Notes: generated by a model not told the origin, from the sequence alone. Numbered from the stretch's first letter, positions 1 to 6,880 are shown. The stretch: DNA of 7,870 nt from an archaeon (GCA_020052545.1 JAGVOV010000127.1:1-7870), one strand, 5' to 3'. Numbers and translations are program-made.

Positions 1-639
1 AAGCGCGCCTATATATTCTATCCCGAGCGATTCCTTGATGAGCGTGCTCATCCTCTTTATTTCGCCATGCTCAGATTCATGAAGCGCTTTTGTGAGGTCA
101 AGTACCATCAAATCTTTCCCTTTTATCAAAGGCCTCATGTTTCCAAGGACTTCTTTTATCACGCCAGTAGGCAGGCTCATCACAAGCAAGTCTGTGTTCT
201 GCAGCAGTTCCTCAAGGCTGCTGGTTATATTGTCAAACTCGTGAAAATAAAGTCCTGGCATAGATATTGGATTCAATCCATCCCTCAATGTTTCCGCTTT
301 TGTTAGCTGTCTTCTTCCTTCTGAAGCTTCCTGATATTTTGCCAGTCCTCCGCCAAGCCTGGCCTGCAGCTCCTCTTTGCCCATGATGAGCTCCAAAGCA
401 GATCTTGCCTGCTCTTGGCTGACAGTTTCATTAGGGTTCCTGGAATAAAGCATCATCTGCACTTCTGTGCCATACTCCTTGGAATAGAGGCCTGCTGCCT
501 TCAGGTTTTCATTGATGACCTGGCCTATAGCGGTGCCGAAGCTACCATCACCCGGGATGATTGATATTTTTTTCACCTCGGTATCCTCAATTCTTATTAT
601 CTGGAGAGCCCTGTTGAGCTCATCCCTTGTTAATCTCAT
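1..639 (-). CDS. Glycerol-3-phosphate dehydrogenase-like protein (GpsA family), N-terminal part, cut by the window edge
   Basis: The open frame runs 213 codons from an ATG at 639 to the window edge with no stop. Residues 25-39 read as a Rossmann beta strand with a GDGSFG dinucleotide loop (30-35) followed by T-A, as in NAD(P)-dependent GpsA. Residues 150-165 (DLLVMSLPT...) match the family strand-turn around V-P-S, and 180-186 (LDLTKAL) match the region carrying the conserved lysine (K184). The cut falls where the family's SGP motif would follow. GpsA interconverts dihydroxyacetone phosphate and sn-glycerol 3-phosphate. Two oddities: about 24 extra residues precede the Rossmann strand, and a charged, probably helical segment (about 70-120) is some 40 residues longer than usual. 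A GAGG lies 4 nt before the ATG, and an in-frame TAG upstream excludes an earlier ATG. The gene follows sufU by 46 bp. Another 6-phosphogluconate-dehydrogenase-like enzyme is possible. Confidence 0.65.
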   Translation of the reverse strand, partial: MRLTRDELNRALQIIRIEDTEVKKISIIPGDGSFGTAIGQVINENLKAAGLYSKEYGTEVQMMLYSRNPNETVSQEQARSALELIMGKEELQARLGGGLAKYQEASEGRRQLTKAETLRDGLNPISMPGLYFHEFDNITSSLEELLQNTDLLVMSLPTGVIKEVLGNMRPLIKGKDLMVLDLTKALHESEHGEIKRMSTLIKESLGIEYIGAL

Positions 640-669
640 TATTCCTCTGACTGGCTATCTTTTCCTCTT

Positions 670-676
670 TTTTAAA
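670..676 (-). promoter_or_regulatory. Possible TATA box for the GpsA-like gene
   Basis: On the minus strand the gap after sufU reads CATTTAAAAAAG, with a TTTAAAA element centred about 34 bp before the ATG at 639. The preceding CATAACAT differs from the archaeal BRE consensus RNWAANNT only at its first base. Transcription would start near 646, giving a leader of a few bases. The gene could instead be read through from the suf operon, which fits the GAGG ribosome-binding site. No terminator-like T-run separates the two on this strand. Confidence 0.35.
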
Positions 677-685
677 TGTTATGAA

Positions 686-1081
686 CTAGAAGGTTTCTTC
701 ATCCATCTTTTCATGGAGATATGAATATGCCGCCACTTTTATCGCTTTGAGGCAGAGCAATGCGCATTTTACCCTTGATGGTGTCAATGGGATGCCGAGC
801 ATCCCATAGATTTCTTCTTTTGAAAGGTTCTTTATCTCCTCAATCTTCTTTCCCTTCACCTTTTCTGTCAGCATCGATGCTGCTGCAAGGCTTATCGCGC
901 AGCCGGAGCCGATAAATCTTATCTCTTCAATGACACCTTTTTTCACGAGGAGCTGGTATTCGAGCACATCGCCGCATAATGGGTTGCTCTCCTTCTGCCT
1001 GATATTCGCGTTCTTCAGCTCTCCTTTGTTCCTTGGATTCTTGTAATGGTCAAGGATGTTCTCCTGGTAGATCTCAATCAA
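686..1081 (-). CDS. sufU: SufU-type iron-sulfur cluster scaffold / sulfur-relay protein
   Basis: This 131-residue protein belongs to the IscU/NifU-N/SufU fold. The opening IYQENILDHYKNPRNKG is the family signature. The ligand residues are all present: C36 and D38 (NPLCGD), C61 (GSGCAIS) and C106 (SRVKCALL). Lysine 105 stands where IscU has its conserved histidine, which is a SufU trait. The C61-C106 spacing is 45 residues, close to IscU (about 43) and shorter than Bacillus SufU (about 62), so the insertion typical of bacterial SufU is nearly absent. In the family SufU binds zinc, accepts sulfur from SufS and passes it to SufBCD. The ATG overlaps the end of sufS by 8 bp, making this the last clear gene of the operon. 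The stop is TAG. Confidence 0.92.
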   Translation of the reverse strand: MIEIYQENILDHYKNPRNKGELKNANIRQKESNPLCGDVLEYQLLVKKGVIEEIRFIGSGCAISLAAASMLTEKVKGKKIEEIKNLSKEEIYGMLGIPLTPSRVKCALLCLKAIKVAAYSYLHEKMDEETF

Positions 1082-2285
1082 TCCTGAACACCTTCCTCAC
1101 ATTTTTGAAGGCATCAAACAAGATATCGATCTCTTCTTCTGTAGTGTAAAGGTAAAAGGAAGCGCGGCATGCTGAATTTATAGAAAGCCTGCTCATCAGC
1201 GGCTGGGCGCAGAGATGGCCGCTTCTTATGGCAATCCCTTCTTGGTCAAGGATTGTTGCTACATCGTGGCCATGGATGTTCTCAAAATTGAAAGTCAGTA
1301 TCCCTGCCCTTTCTTCGATATGCTTGGTGCCGTAAAATGTCATCTTCTTCTCTTTCTCTGCAAGCTTCAATGCATAGCCTATAAGCTCCTTTTCATGCTG
1401 CCTTATGCTGTCGATGCCTATCCTGTTGATGTAATCGATAGCAGCCCCAAAACCTATGGCGCCAGCTACATTGGGGGTTCCTGCCTCGAACTTATAGGGA
1501 ACATCATTCCAAGTGGCAGATTCTGTCGTCACCTCTTTTATCATGTCGCCGCCCTTCATGAAAGGCTTCATCTTCTCTAATAAGCTTTTTTTTGCGAACA
1601 AGGCCCCAATGCCAGTCGGAGCCAGCATCTTGTGGCCCGAGAAAGCGACAAAATCCGCATTTATGGCAGCAACATCAAGCTTTGTGTGCGCTGCTGACTG
1701 GGCAGCATCGATAAGCAGCAACGACTTATTGTCATGCGCTATCTTTGAAATCTCTGCCAGAGGATTTATTGTGCCTAATACATTTGAGCAGCCTGTGACA
1801 GCGACAAGCTTGGTGTTTTTTGTGATGAGCTTCCCGAACTGCTCCATCTTCAATGTGCCATCATCATTGATATCGACAAACTTGACCTTCATCCCTTGAT
1901 CCTTAAGTTCCAGCCATGGCACAATGTTGGAGTGGTGCTCCATTATTGTCGTCACAATCTCATCGCCTTTCTTCCAGTCTAAGGAATTTGCGACAAGGTT
2001 GATTGATTCTGTCGCGTTCCTTGTGAACACAATCTCATCTGGCCTCGCACTGATGAATGCTGCTATCTTCTTCCTTGATGATTCATAGTGCTCTGTCGCC
2101 TCTTCGCTCAGCTTGTGTATCCCGCGATGCACATTTGCGTTATAAGTCTCATAGAAATCTGTTATGGCCTCGATCACCTGCTTCGGCTTCTGCGATGTCG
2201 CAGTGCTGTCGAGGTAGACAAGCCTTTTCCCGTTGACTTTCCTCTTCAATATGGGAAAGTCCTGTCTTATATTTTTTACATTCAT
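1074..2285 (-). CDS. sufS: Cysteine desulfurase SufS (group II)
   Basis: A PLP enzyme that converts cysteine to alanine and leaves a persulfide on an active-site cysteine, supplying sulfur for Fe-S assembly. With the ATG at 2285 it has 403 residues, the usual length. Visible landmarks are the EHHSN motif with H118 over the PLP ring, D193 in LLIDAAQS, the Schiff-base lysine K219 in SGHKMLAPTGIG, and catalytic C359 in IRSGHLCAQPLM. The last motif normally reads GHHCAQP, so leucine replaces the second histidine. The C-terminal RASFYLYTTEEEID matches the family. An in-frame GTG at 2294 would add three residues, but the ATG shares an ATGA with the sufD stop, typical of translational coupling. The gene overlaps sufU by 8 bp downstream, which fits SufU as its sulfur acceptor. 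Confidence 0.96.
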   Translation of the reverse strand: MNVKNIRQDFPILKRKVNGKRLVYLDSTATSQKPKQVIEAITDFYETYNANVHRGIHKLSEEATEHYESSRKKIAAFISARPDEIVFTRNATESINLVANSLDWKKGDEIVTTIMEHHSNIVPWLELKDQGMKVKFVDINDDGTLKMEQFGKLITKNTKLVAVTGCSNVLGTINPLAEISKIAHDNKSLLLIDAAQSAAHTKLDVAAINADFVAFSGHKMLAPTGIGALFAKKSLLEKMKPFMKGGDMIKEVTTESATWNDVPYKFEAGTPNVAGAIGFGAAIDYINRIGIDSIRQHEKELIGYALKLAEKEKKMTFYGTKHIEERAGILTFNFENIHGHDVATILDQEGIAIRSGHLCAQPLMSRLSINSACRASFYLYTTEEEIDILFDAFKNVRKVFRID

Positions 2286-3079
2286 TGGTGCCACTTATCA
2301 CTTATCCTGCTGATTATGTTTTCCCTTATCTTCTGGGCTGCTATCTTTGATATCACCGGATTCAGGAAGCCTAAGACTATCTGCTCTCTCGCCTCCTCCC
2401 TATTTATCCCCCTGCTCTGTAAGTAGAAAACTTGCTCTTCATCTACCTGCGTCATTGAAGAAGAGTGGGTGCATCTCACGTCATTGGCCTCTATCTCTAA
2501 TGCAGGAATAGAATCGCTTCTCGCCTCCTTGTCGAGCAGCATGGTATGTTCGGCAAGGAAAGAGTCTGACTGCTGCGCCTTCTTGTCTATCTTTATGAGG
2601 CCTTTGAATATGGCCCTTGAAGAGTTCTTGAGAAGGCCTTTGACTAAAACCTCGCCCTTTGTGTTCCTCTCCTTATGGTGCAGATTTGAAGTTATATTGT
2701 AATCCTGCTTCTTGTTTGTGAAGAATATCTCTGAGTAATTTGTCTGGCAGCCTTCGCTCTCAAGGTAAGTGTCTGTGCTCTCTTCTAATTTTCCTGAGCC
2801 GAAGCTGTATATGCTCCATTGGAGTTGCGCATCCTTGCCGAGAAAGGCTTTCCTTGTTATCTTCACATCAGAAGACTCTGGTAAGTCCTGTATTGAAGTG
2901 TAATTGACTTTTGATCCCGGCTTCCCTACTATCTCCAGCTCAAACATCACCTGGGAGCCAGACTGCTCTTCTATTATATCTACCTGGCTGCCTTCCTCAG
3001 CAATTATCCTGATTCTCGGCCTATTCTTGATGCTGATGGATCTTCTCTTTCCCTCTTCAATCACAATCTCTTCCATCAT
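2282..3079 (-). CDS. sufD: SufD-like subunit of the Fe-S assembly complex (short form)
   Basis: This 265-residue protein has the SufB/SufD right-handed beta-helix fold and pairs with SufB above a SufC ATPase dimer. Residues 55-195 show the repeating beta-helix pattern. The C-terminal signature is clear: [17 protein letters not shown] (189-205), then [17 protein letters not shown] and [10 protein letters not shown]205, in VRCTH, corresponds to the SufD histidine (H360 in E. coli) needed for cluster assembly at the SufB-SufD interface. At 265 residues it is far shorter than E. coli SufD (about 420) and lacks the N-terminal helical region. Short forms are common in archaea. The start ATG shares an ATGA with the sufB stop; a second ATG follows directly. 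It is distinguished from SufB by size and by the absence of the SufB sulfur-accepting cysteine region. Confidence 0.9.
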   Translation of the reverse strand: MMEEIVIEEGKRRSISIKNRPRIRIIAEEGSQVDIIEEQSGSQVMFELEIVGKPGSKVNYTSIQDLPESSDVKITRKAFLGKDAQLQWSIYSFGSGKLEESTDTYLESEGCQTNYSEIFFTNKKQDYNITSNLHHKERNTKGEVLVKGLLKNSSRAIFKGLIKIDKKAQQSDSFLAEHTMLLDKEARSDSIPALEIEANDVRCTHSSSMTQVDEEQVFYLQSRGINREEAREQIVLGFLNPVISKIAAQKIRENIISRISDKWHQ

Positions 3080-4485
3080 CCTATGCTGCCTTCCATCTCA
3101 AGCTGTATCAGTCTGTTGAGCTCAACAGCATATTCCATCGGAAGCTCTTTTGTGAACGGCTGTATGAAGCCAAGGACTATCATGGTAGCGGCTTCTGCCT
3201 CTGTCAGGCCGCGGCTCATAAGATAGAAGATCTGCTCTTCTCCGATCTTGCCGACTTTGGCTTCGTGTGCCATTGTCGTGCCTTCTTCATCTATCTCTAT
3301 GTTTGGATAAGTGTCGCTCCTTGAGTTCTCGTCAAGCAGCAGTGCGTCGCAGACAACATTGGCCTTGACATTCTTCGCGCCCTTAATGACCCGAACAAGG
3401 CCGCGATAGCTGGCGCGCCCTCCATCTTTGCTTATGCTCTTGCTAGTTATCCTGCTTGTAGTGTCGGAAGCGAGATGAACAGCTTTGGCCCCGGCATCTT
3501 GATGCTGGCCCTTGCCTGCAAATGCTATCGATAGTATCTCTGCCTTGGCGCCTCTCCCCACCATATAGACTGCTGGATATTTCATTGTGAGTTTGCTGCC
3601 CAAATTGCCGTCAACCCACTCGACTGTCGAGTTCTCATGGGCAAATGCCCTCTTTGTGACAAGATTATAGACATTTGTGCTCCAGTTCTGGATTGTCGTG
3701 TAGCGCACCTTTGAGCTTTTTAGGGCAATGACCTCGACGACTGCCGCATGCAAAGAATCTGTGCTGTATATCGGCGCTGTACAGCCTTCGACATAATGCA
3801 CTTGGGCTCCCTCATCAACTATTATCAATGTCCTTTCGAACTGGCCGAGATTCTTTGAATTGATCCTGAAATACGCCTGTAATGGGAATTCTACTTTTGT
3901 GTCCTTCGGCACATAGACAAAGCTGCCGCCGCTCCATACTGCACTGTTCAATGCCGCAAACTTGTTGTCGCCTGCCGGTACAATAGTACCGAAATATTTT
4001 TTCACAAGCTCCGGATAGAGCTGCAATGCAGTGTCCATGTCAGTGAATATTATCCCTTTGTCAGAGAGCTCTTTCTTCAGGCTGTGATATACTGCTTCAG
4101 ATTCATATTGGGCGCCCACACCACCAAGAAACTTCTTCTCTGCTTCTGGAATTCCAAGCCTGTCGAATGTCTTCCTTATTTTTTCCGGAACTTCCTCCCA
4201 GTTATTGGCATTCTTTGAGGCGCGCATGAAATAAGTTATATCATCAAATATGATCTTGCTCAAGTCTCCTCCCCAGCTCGGCATAGGCTTGCTGAAGAAT
4301 ATCTTCAATGCCTTCAGCCTGAAATTCAGCATCCATTCCGGCTCATTCTTCAATTCTGATATCTTCCTCACGACTTCCTCATTGAGGCCCTGGTTCGCTA
4401 TGTACTCATAGTCTTTGACTTCGTCATTGAAGCCGTACTTTGCGGCATAATCTTTATTTATTATCACTTCTTGGGTCTTATCCAT
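3076..4485 (-). CDS. sufB: Fe-S cluster assembly protein SufB
   Basis: This 469-residue protein is the scaffold subunit on which the nascent Fe-S cluster forms, working with SufC and SufD. The N-terminal third (about 1-120) is helical and includes the GGDLSKI and [24 protein letters not shown] segments typical of SufB. The beta-helix core follows. C235 in [10 protein letters not shown] corresponds to the cysteine that receives sulfur (C254 in E. coli). C379 in [18 protein letters not shown] corresponds to the interface cysteine (C405), and H407-E408 in MAHEAKVG match the conserved H-E pair. The tail [17 protein letters not shown] is the family signature for contact with SufC. Length is normal. 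The ATG overlaps the end of sufC by 8 bp, and the stop overlaps the sufD start by 4 bp. Confidence 0.97.
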   Translation of the reverse strand: MDKTQEVIINKDYAAKYGFNDEVKDYEYIANQGLNEEVVRKISELKNEPEWMLNFRLKALKIFFSKPMPSWGGDLSKIIFDDITYFMRASKNANNWEEVPEKIRKTFDRLGIPEAEKKFLGGVGAQYESEAVYHSLKKELSDKGIIFTDMDTALQLYPELVKKYFGTIVPAGDNKFAALNSAVWSGGSFVYVPKDTKVEFPLQAYFRINSKNLGQFERTLIIVDEGAQVHYVEGCTAPIYSTDSLHAAVVEVIALKSSKVRYTTIQNWSTNVYNLVTKRAFAHENSTVEWVDGNLGSKLTMKYPAVYMVGRGAKAEILSIAFAGKGQHQDAGAKAVHLASDTTSRITSKSISKDGGRASYRGLVRVIKGAKNVKANVVCDALLLDENSRSDTYPNIEIDEEGTTMAHEAKVGKIGEEQIFYLMSRGLTEAEAATMIVLGFIQPFTKELPMEYAVELNRLIQLEMEGSIG

Positions 4486-5227
4486 TCTTTATCACATTCG
4501 CATAGCCGTGTTTTTCAAGCTCTTCCGCAAGCTGATCCGTCCCTGATTGTATGATCCTTCCTTTGTGCATGACATGGACATAATCCGGATGGAGATAGTT
4601 CAATATCCTCTGGTAATGGGTTATAATCAATATGCCAAGATTCGGATTTTTTATCTTGTTCACGTTCTCTGCCACTACTCTTAGAGAATCTATGTCCAGG
4701 CCAGAATCCGTCTCGTCCATTATCGCTATTTCCGGCTCAAGTATCATCATCTGCACAATCTCTGCCCTCTTCTTCTCTCCGCCGGAAAAGCCGAAATTCA
4801 GCTCTCTTGTGACAAAAGTTTTGTCAAGGCCGACAAGCGCCAACTTCTCTTCAAGATATTTCTTAAACTCAATGATGGATTTTATCTTACCATTGTTCGA
4901 GAAACGGCCTTTGTAGGAAGCCCACATGAATGTAAGGAATGATATTCCTTGTACTTCTATTGGATACTGGAACGCAAGATAGATGCCGAGCTTCGCCCTC
5001 TCATCAGGCTTTAGCTCCAAGATGTTCTTGCCCTTGAAGATTATCTCACCACCTGTCACTTTATATTTTGGATGGCCCATCAGGACATGAGCCAAAGTGC
5101 TTTTTCCTGAGCCATTCGGCCCCATGATGGCGCATAGCTTTCCCTGCTCAATGTCGAGGTTGAGGCTGTTGATTATCTCTTTTCCCTCAATCTCCACTTT
5201 CAGGCCTTTTATCTTCAGCGCTTCCAT
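4478..5227 (-). CDS. sufC: Fe-S assembly ATPase SufC
   Basis: An ABC-type ATPase of 249 residues that drives conformational change in the SufBCD complex; it is cytosolic and not a transporter. Motifs in order are Walker [10 protein letters not shown] (36-44), Q-loop Q87 in AFQYP, the signature [10 protein letters not shown] (147-156), Walker [15 protein letters not shown] (167-180) and the switch histidine H204 in ITHYQRIL. The FSGGEKKR and [10 protein letters not shown] wording is specific to SufC. The ATG at 5227 lies 2 bp after the stop of the regulator gene. An in-frame TTG at 5251 would extend the protein by 8 residues into that gene and is less likely. No strong Shine-Dalgarno sequence is seen, so translation probably depends on reinitiation after the upstream gene. 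Confidence 0.97.
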   Translation of the reverse strand: MEALKIKGLKVEIEGKEIINSLNLDIEQGKLCAIMGPNGSGKSTLAHVLMGHPKYKVTGGEIIFKGKNILELKPDERAKLGIYLAFQYPIEVQGISFLTFMWASYKGRFSNNGKIKSIIEFKKYLEEKLALVGLDKTFVTRELNFGFSGGEKKRAEIVQMMILEPEIAIMDETDSGLDIDSLRVVAENVNKIKNPNLGILIITHYQRILNYLHPDYVHVMHKGRIIQSGTDQLAEELEKHGYANVIKNG

Positions 5228-5229
5228 AT

Positions 5230-5592
5230 TTATTTGTAGCAATAATCGCAATCCTTAGGCAGGTTGCAGTGCCTCTTGTGTATCACACAGATAGATCTTT
5301 CTTTTTTCATCAGACCGAGCAGCCTCTGTATCTCTTTTATCATGGCATTATCATCTTTCATTATCTTGGCGGCAGATCTCTCCACCTCTTTCTTTGTCTT
5401 GTTGTCAAACACTATGTCAACCGCCCTCTTCAGCTTGATGTACTGGCTCACTGCAGCCTCAGTTATGTGCAGTTTTTTGGCTATGTCTTTCTGCATCATC
5501 CCCTTTTCTTGCATCGCTTTTGTCAGCTCTCTCCTCAATGCAGGGATGACATACCATACCTCAACTTCCTGCGGAATCATGACATCTTTCAT
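5230..5592 (-). CDS. XRE-type HTH regulator with C-terminal four-cysteine cluster, putative suf operon repressor
   Basis: This 120-residue protein is the first gene of the suf operon. Residues about 32-55 (MMQKDIAKKLHITEAAVSQY) form a helix-turn-helix, preceded by an IPQEVEVWYVIPALRRELTKAM segment typical of archaeal predicted XRE regulators of the COG2522 type. A helical linker (about 65-98) leads to a C-terminal cluster with cysteines 102, 109, 115 and 118, spaced C-x6-C-x5-C-x2-C, enough to bind an Fe-S cluster or zinc. Gene position, a palindrome between its TATA box and start codon, and the cysteines suggest autorepression in response to Fe-S status. This is analogous to cyanobacterial SufR or bacterial IscR but in an unrelated protein. 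The start at 5592 agrees with a leaderless transcript; an internal ATG at 5580 is an alternative. DNA target and ligand are inferred. Confidence 0.85.
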   Translation of the reverse strand: MKDVMIPQEVEVWYVIPALRRELTKAMQEKGMMQKDIAKKLHITEAAVSQYIKLKRAVDIVFDNKTKKEVERSAAKIMKDDNAMIKEIQRLLGLMKKERSICVIHKRHCNLPKDCDYCYK

Positions 5593-5595
5593 TGG

Positions 5596-5611
5596 GTTAA
5601 CGATAGTTAAC
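5596..5611. promoter_or_regulatory. Operator candidate GTTAAC-N4-GTTAAC in the suf promoter
   Basis: Two GTTAAC hexamers, each self-complementary, are separated by GATA and together form a 16-bp inverted repeat. It lies between the TATA box (5616-5623) and the start codon (5592), about -4 to -19 relative to the expected transcription start, where a bound repressor would block RNA polymerase. I found no other GTTAAC in the window. The adjacent HTH regulator is the natural candidate to bind it. Confidence 0.7.
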
Positions 5612-5615
5612 TCTG

Positions 5616-5623
5616 TTTATAAA
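5616..5623 (-). promoter_or_regulatory. TATA box of the suf operon
   Basis: TTTATAAA centred 27.5 bp upstream of the ATG at 5592, preceded on the minus strand by an A-rich BRE-like stretch (CAAAACAT). Archaeal transcription starts about 25-28 bp downstream of the TATA centre, so the mRNA should begin at or within a base or two of the start codon and be leaderless. The sequence is self-complementary; orientation is taken from the gene and the A-rich side. Confidence 0.75.
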
Positions 5624-5650
5624 TGTTTTGATGGTTTCAGAGTGGACACC

Positions 5651-5669
5651 TAATAATATCATATTATTA
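5651..5669. repeat. Perfect 19-bp palindrome between the two divergent promoters
   Basis: TAATAATAT-C-ATATTATTA: 9-bp arms with complete complementarity around a single central C. Its centre (5660) is 40 bp upstream of the suf TATA box and 55 bp upstream of the TATA box of the membrane-protein gene. The 9-1-9 layout is like that of metal-regulator boxes such as Fur sites, but the base match to the Fur consensus is loose. The region is AT-rich, which makes chance palindromes easier. Confidence 0.5.
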
Positions 5670-5711
5670 CGTTTAATATGTGTTATGTCTAATTCCGCCA
5701 CCCTAGAAAAA

Positions 5712-5719
5712 TTTATAAA
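5712..5719 (+). promoter_or_regulatory. TATA box for the small membrane-protein gene
   Basis: TTTATAAA centred 27.5 bp upstream of the ATG at 5743. GAAAAATT just before and overlapping it (5706-5713) fits the BRE consensus RNWAANNT. Spacing again predicts a leaderless transcript, in which case the AAAGG at 5731-5735 that resembles a ribosome-binding site would not be transcribed. Confidence 0.7.
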
Positions 5720-5742
5720 CTATTGATTATAAAGGATAATAT

Positions 5743-6018
5743 ATGGTAAATAAACTGAATCCAAAGGTGGTTTCACTTTCTTTAGTTGCTGTTTCTGCTA
5801 TACTCTCTCTCACATGTGCACTTTTACTTGCGCTTGTCCCAGAAGCTAGCCTCAAATTTTTCGGAAGTATTTTCCATGGTATTGATATGACTAAAATTGC
5901 GGTTTCAGTTACTGTTTCTGGTGTGCTGACAGGATTGGTTGCGATTGTCATTGTTGCATTTATAACCGGTTGGCTGTTTACAGTAATTTACAATTATACA
6001 TTGGGCAGAATAAAGTAA
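5743..6018 (+). CDS. Small two-helix membrane protein, DUF5676-like
   Basis: This 91-residue protein starts MVNKLNPKVVSLSL and has two hydrophobic segments, about residues 9-33 and 52-82, joined by a short loop (GSIFHGIDMTK). It ends with a short basic tail after a W-L-F-x-x-I-Y-N sequence. The K-L-N-P start, two helices of this spacing and the terminal aromatic Y-N motif resemble the DUF5676 family of small membrane proteins, whose function is unknown to me. It stands alone on the plus strand, divergent from the suf operon and convergent with the dehydrogenase gene. Its codons are richer in T- and A-ending forms than its neighbours, which may reflect its membrane composition or a different history. 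The family assignment is tentative; that it is a real gene is supported by its own TATA box and clean membrane pattern. Confidence 0.75.
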   Translation: MVNKLNPKVVSLSLVAVSAILSLTCALLLALVPEASLKFFGSIFHGIDMTKIAVSVTVSGVLTGLVAIVIVAFITGWLFTVIYNYTLGRIK

Positions 6019-6028
6019 GCAGCTAATG

Positions 6029-6039
6029 TTTCTCGTTTT
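6029..6039 (+). terminator. Possible T-rich terminator after the membrane-protein gene
   Basis: TTTCTCGTTTT begins 10 bp after the TAA at 6016-6018. Archaeal termination uses T-rich tracts without needing a hairpin. The 55-bp gap lies between convergent genes, where termination is expected. The tract is short and interrupted, so support is weak. Confidence 0.3.
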
Positions 6040-6073
6040 CCGTGGATTGAACAACACATGATGGTTTTCAGAA

Positions 6074-6859
6074 TCAGTCTGCTTTGCCGGCCATCTTCCT
6101 CAAAACACTGTTCACTAAGCCTGGGGCAATAGCCTTTATCAGCCTTATTATTTTCCTGTGACTCGGCACCACAACAAAGAATTTATCACCTTTTATCGCG
6201 TTTATAGTTGCCCTGCTTACCTCTACCGGCTTGAGCATCTTCACGCCAAGTCTCTTATAACTGTCGAATGTGGGATTGCTAAAGAAATTTGTGTCTACCC
6301 CACTAGGACAGACCACAGTAAGATTGATGCTGCTGCCATACAATTCATTGTAAAGGCTTTCAGAGAATCCAAGGACTGCCCATTTGGATGCGCCATAAGC
6401 CGAGAAGCCGGGGAAGCCTATCAATGCGACCATAGATGCGATGTTCACTATGTGGCCTTCTCCCTGTCTTCTCATCACAGGAAGGAAAGATTTTATGCAA
6501 TAGACTGTGCCAAGATAATTTGTCGCCATCATGCTTTCAAAATCCTCTATGGCCGCATCATCTATTTTTCTATAATTACCATAACCTGCATCATTTATCA
6601 GTAGATCTATCCTGCCGAACTTCTTCAGGACTTGCTCTGCCATCTCCTTGACTTGCTTCTTGTCAGTGACATCGCAAGATATCGCCATCACTTCTGTCTT
6701 TATCTGGCCTATCTCTTTCTTCGCCTTGAGAAGGTTCTCCTTGTTCCTTGCTATTAACACAACTTTGCAGCCGAGGCTCGCAAGATCAAACGCCAGCTGT
6801 TTGCCTATCCCTGAGCTCGCTCCGGTTATTACGGCAACCTTGTCCTTGAATTCCTTCAT
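6074..6859 (-). CDS. Short-chain dehydrogenase/reductase (SDR), classical type
   Basis: This 261-residue cytosolic oxidoreductase has the full set of classical SDR motifs. They are the cofactor loop TGASSGIG (12-19), D63 in CDVT, NDAG at 89-92 (usually NNAG or NAAG), N114, catalytic S142, and Y155 with K159 in SAYGASKWA. CPSGVDTNF (184-192) fills the place of the PG motif. R38 after the second beta strand (LIARN) suggests preference for NADP(H). The C-terminal 40 residues are basic and hydrophobic (RKIIRLIKAIAPGLVNSVLRKM) and could touch a membrane or a lipid-like substrate. The substrate cannot be told from sequence; relatives include 3-oxoacyl reductases and short-chain alcohol dehydrogenases of the DltE type. 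The ATG at 6859 is placed for a leaderless transcript. The gene is convergent with the upstream small gene and divergent from the reductase gene. Confidence 0.9.
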   Translation of the reverse strand: MKEFKDKVAVITGASSGIGKQLAFDLASLGCKVVLIARNKENLLKAKKEIGQIKTEVMAISCDVTDKKQVKEMAEQVLKKFGRIDLLINDAGYGNYRKIDDAAIEDFESMMATNYLGTVYCIKSFLPVMRRQGEGHIVNIASMVALIGFPGFSAYGASKWAVLGFSESLYNELYGSSINLTVVCPSGVDTNFFSNPTFDSYKRLGVKMLKPVEVSRATINAIKGDKFFVVVPSHRKIIRLIKAIAPGLVNSVLRKMAGKAD

Positions 6860-6880
6860 GCAGATTGCGATAAAACCGGA

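Noticed and set aside
1513..1899. 128-codon open frame on the plus strand inside sufS
   Set aside because: Antisense shadow of a strongly conserved gene; the same holds for the other plus-strand frames within 67-5650 and 6158-6935.
2286..2294. GTG start for sufS three codons upstream of the ATG at 2285
   Set aside because: The ATG forms an ATGA overlap with the sufD stop, the same coupling seen between sufB and sufD.
5228..5251. TTG start for sufC, adding eight residues
   Set aside because: It lies inside the regulator gene, adds residues not typical of SufC, and the ATG at 5227 gives the normal family start and length.
5651..5669. Calling the 19-bp palindrome a Fur box
   Set aside because: The symmetry is the same, but only about half of the bases of the central half-site match GATAATGATAATCATTATC, so the name is not justified.
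5629..6071. Near-repeat TGATGGTTTCAG (5629-5640) and TGATGGTTTTCAG (6059-6071)
   Set aside because: Only 12-13 bases with an indel, one copy upstream of suf and the other at the end of the SDR gene; no symmetry or mobile-element context, so probably chance.
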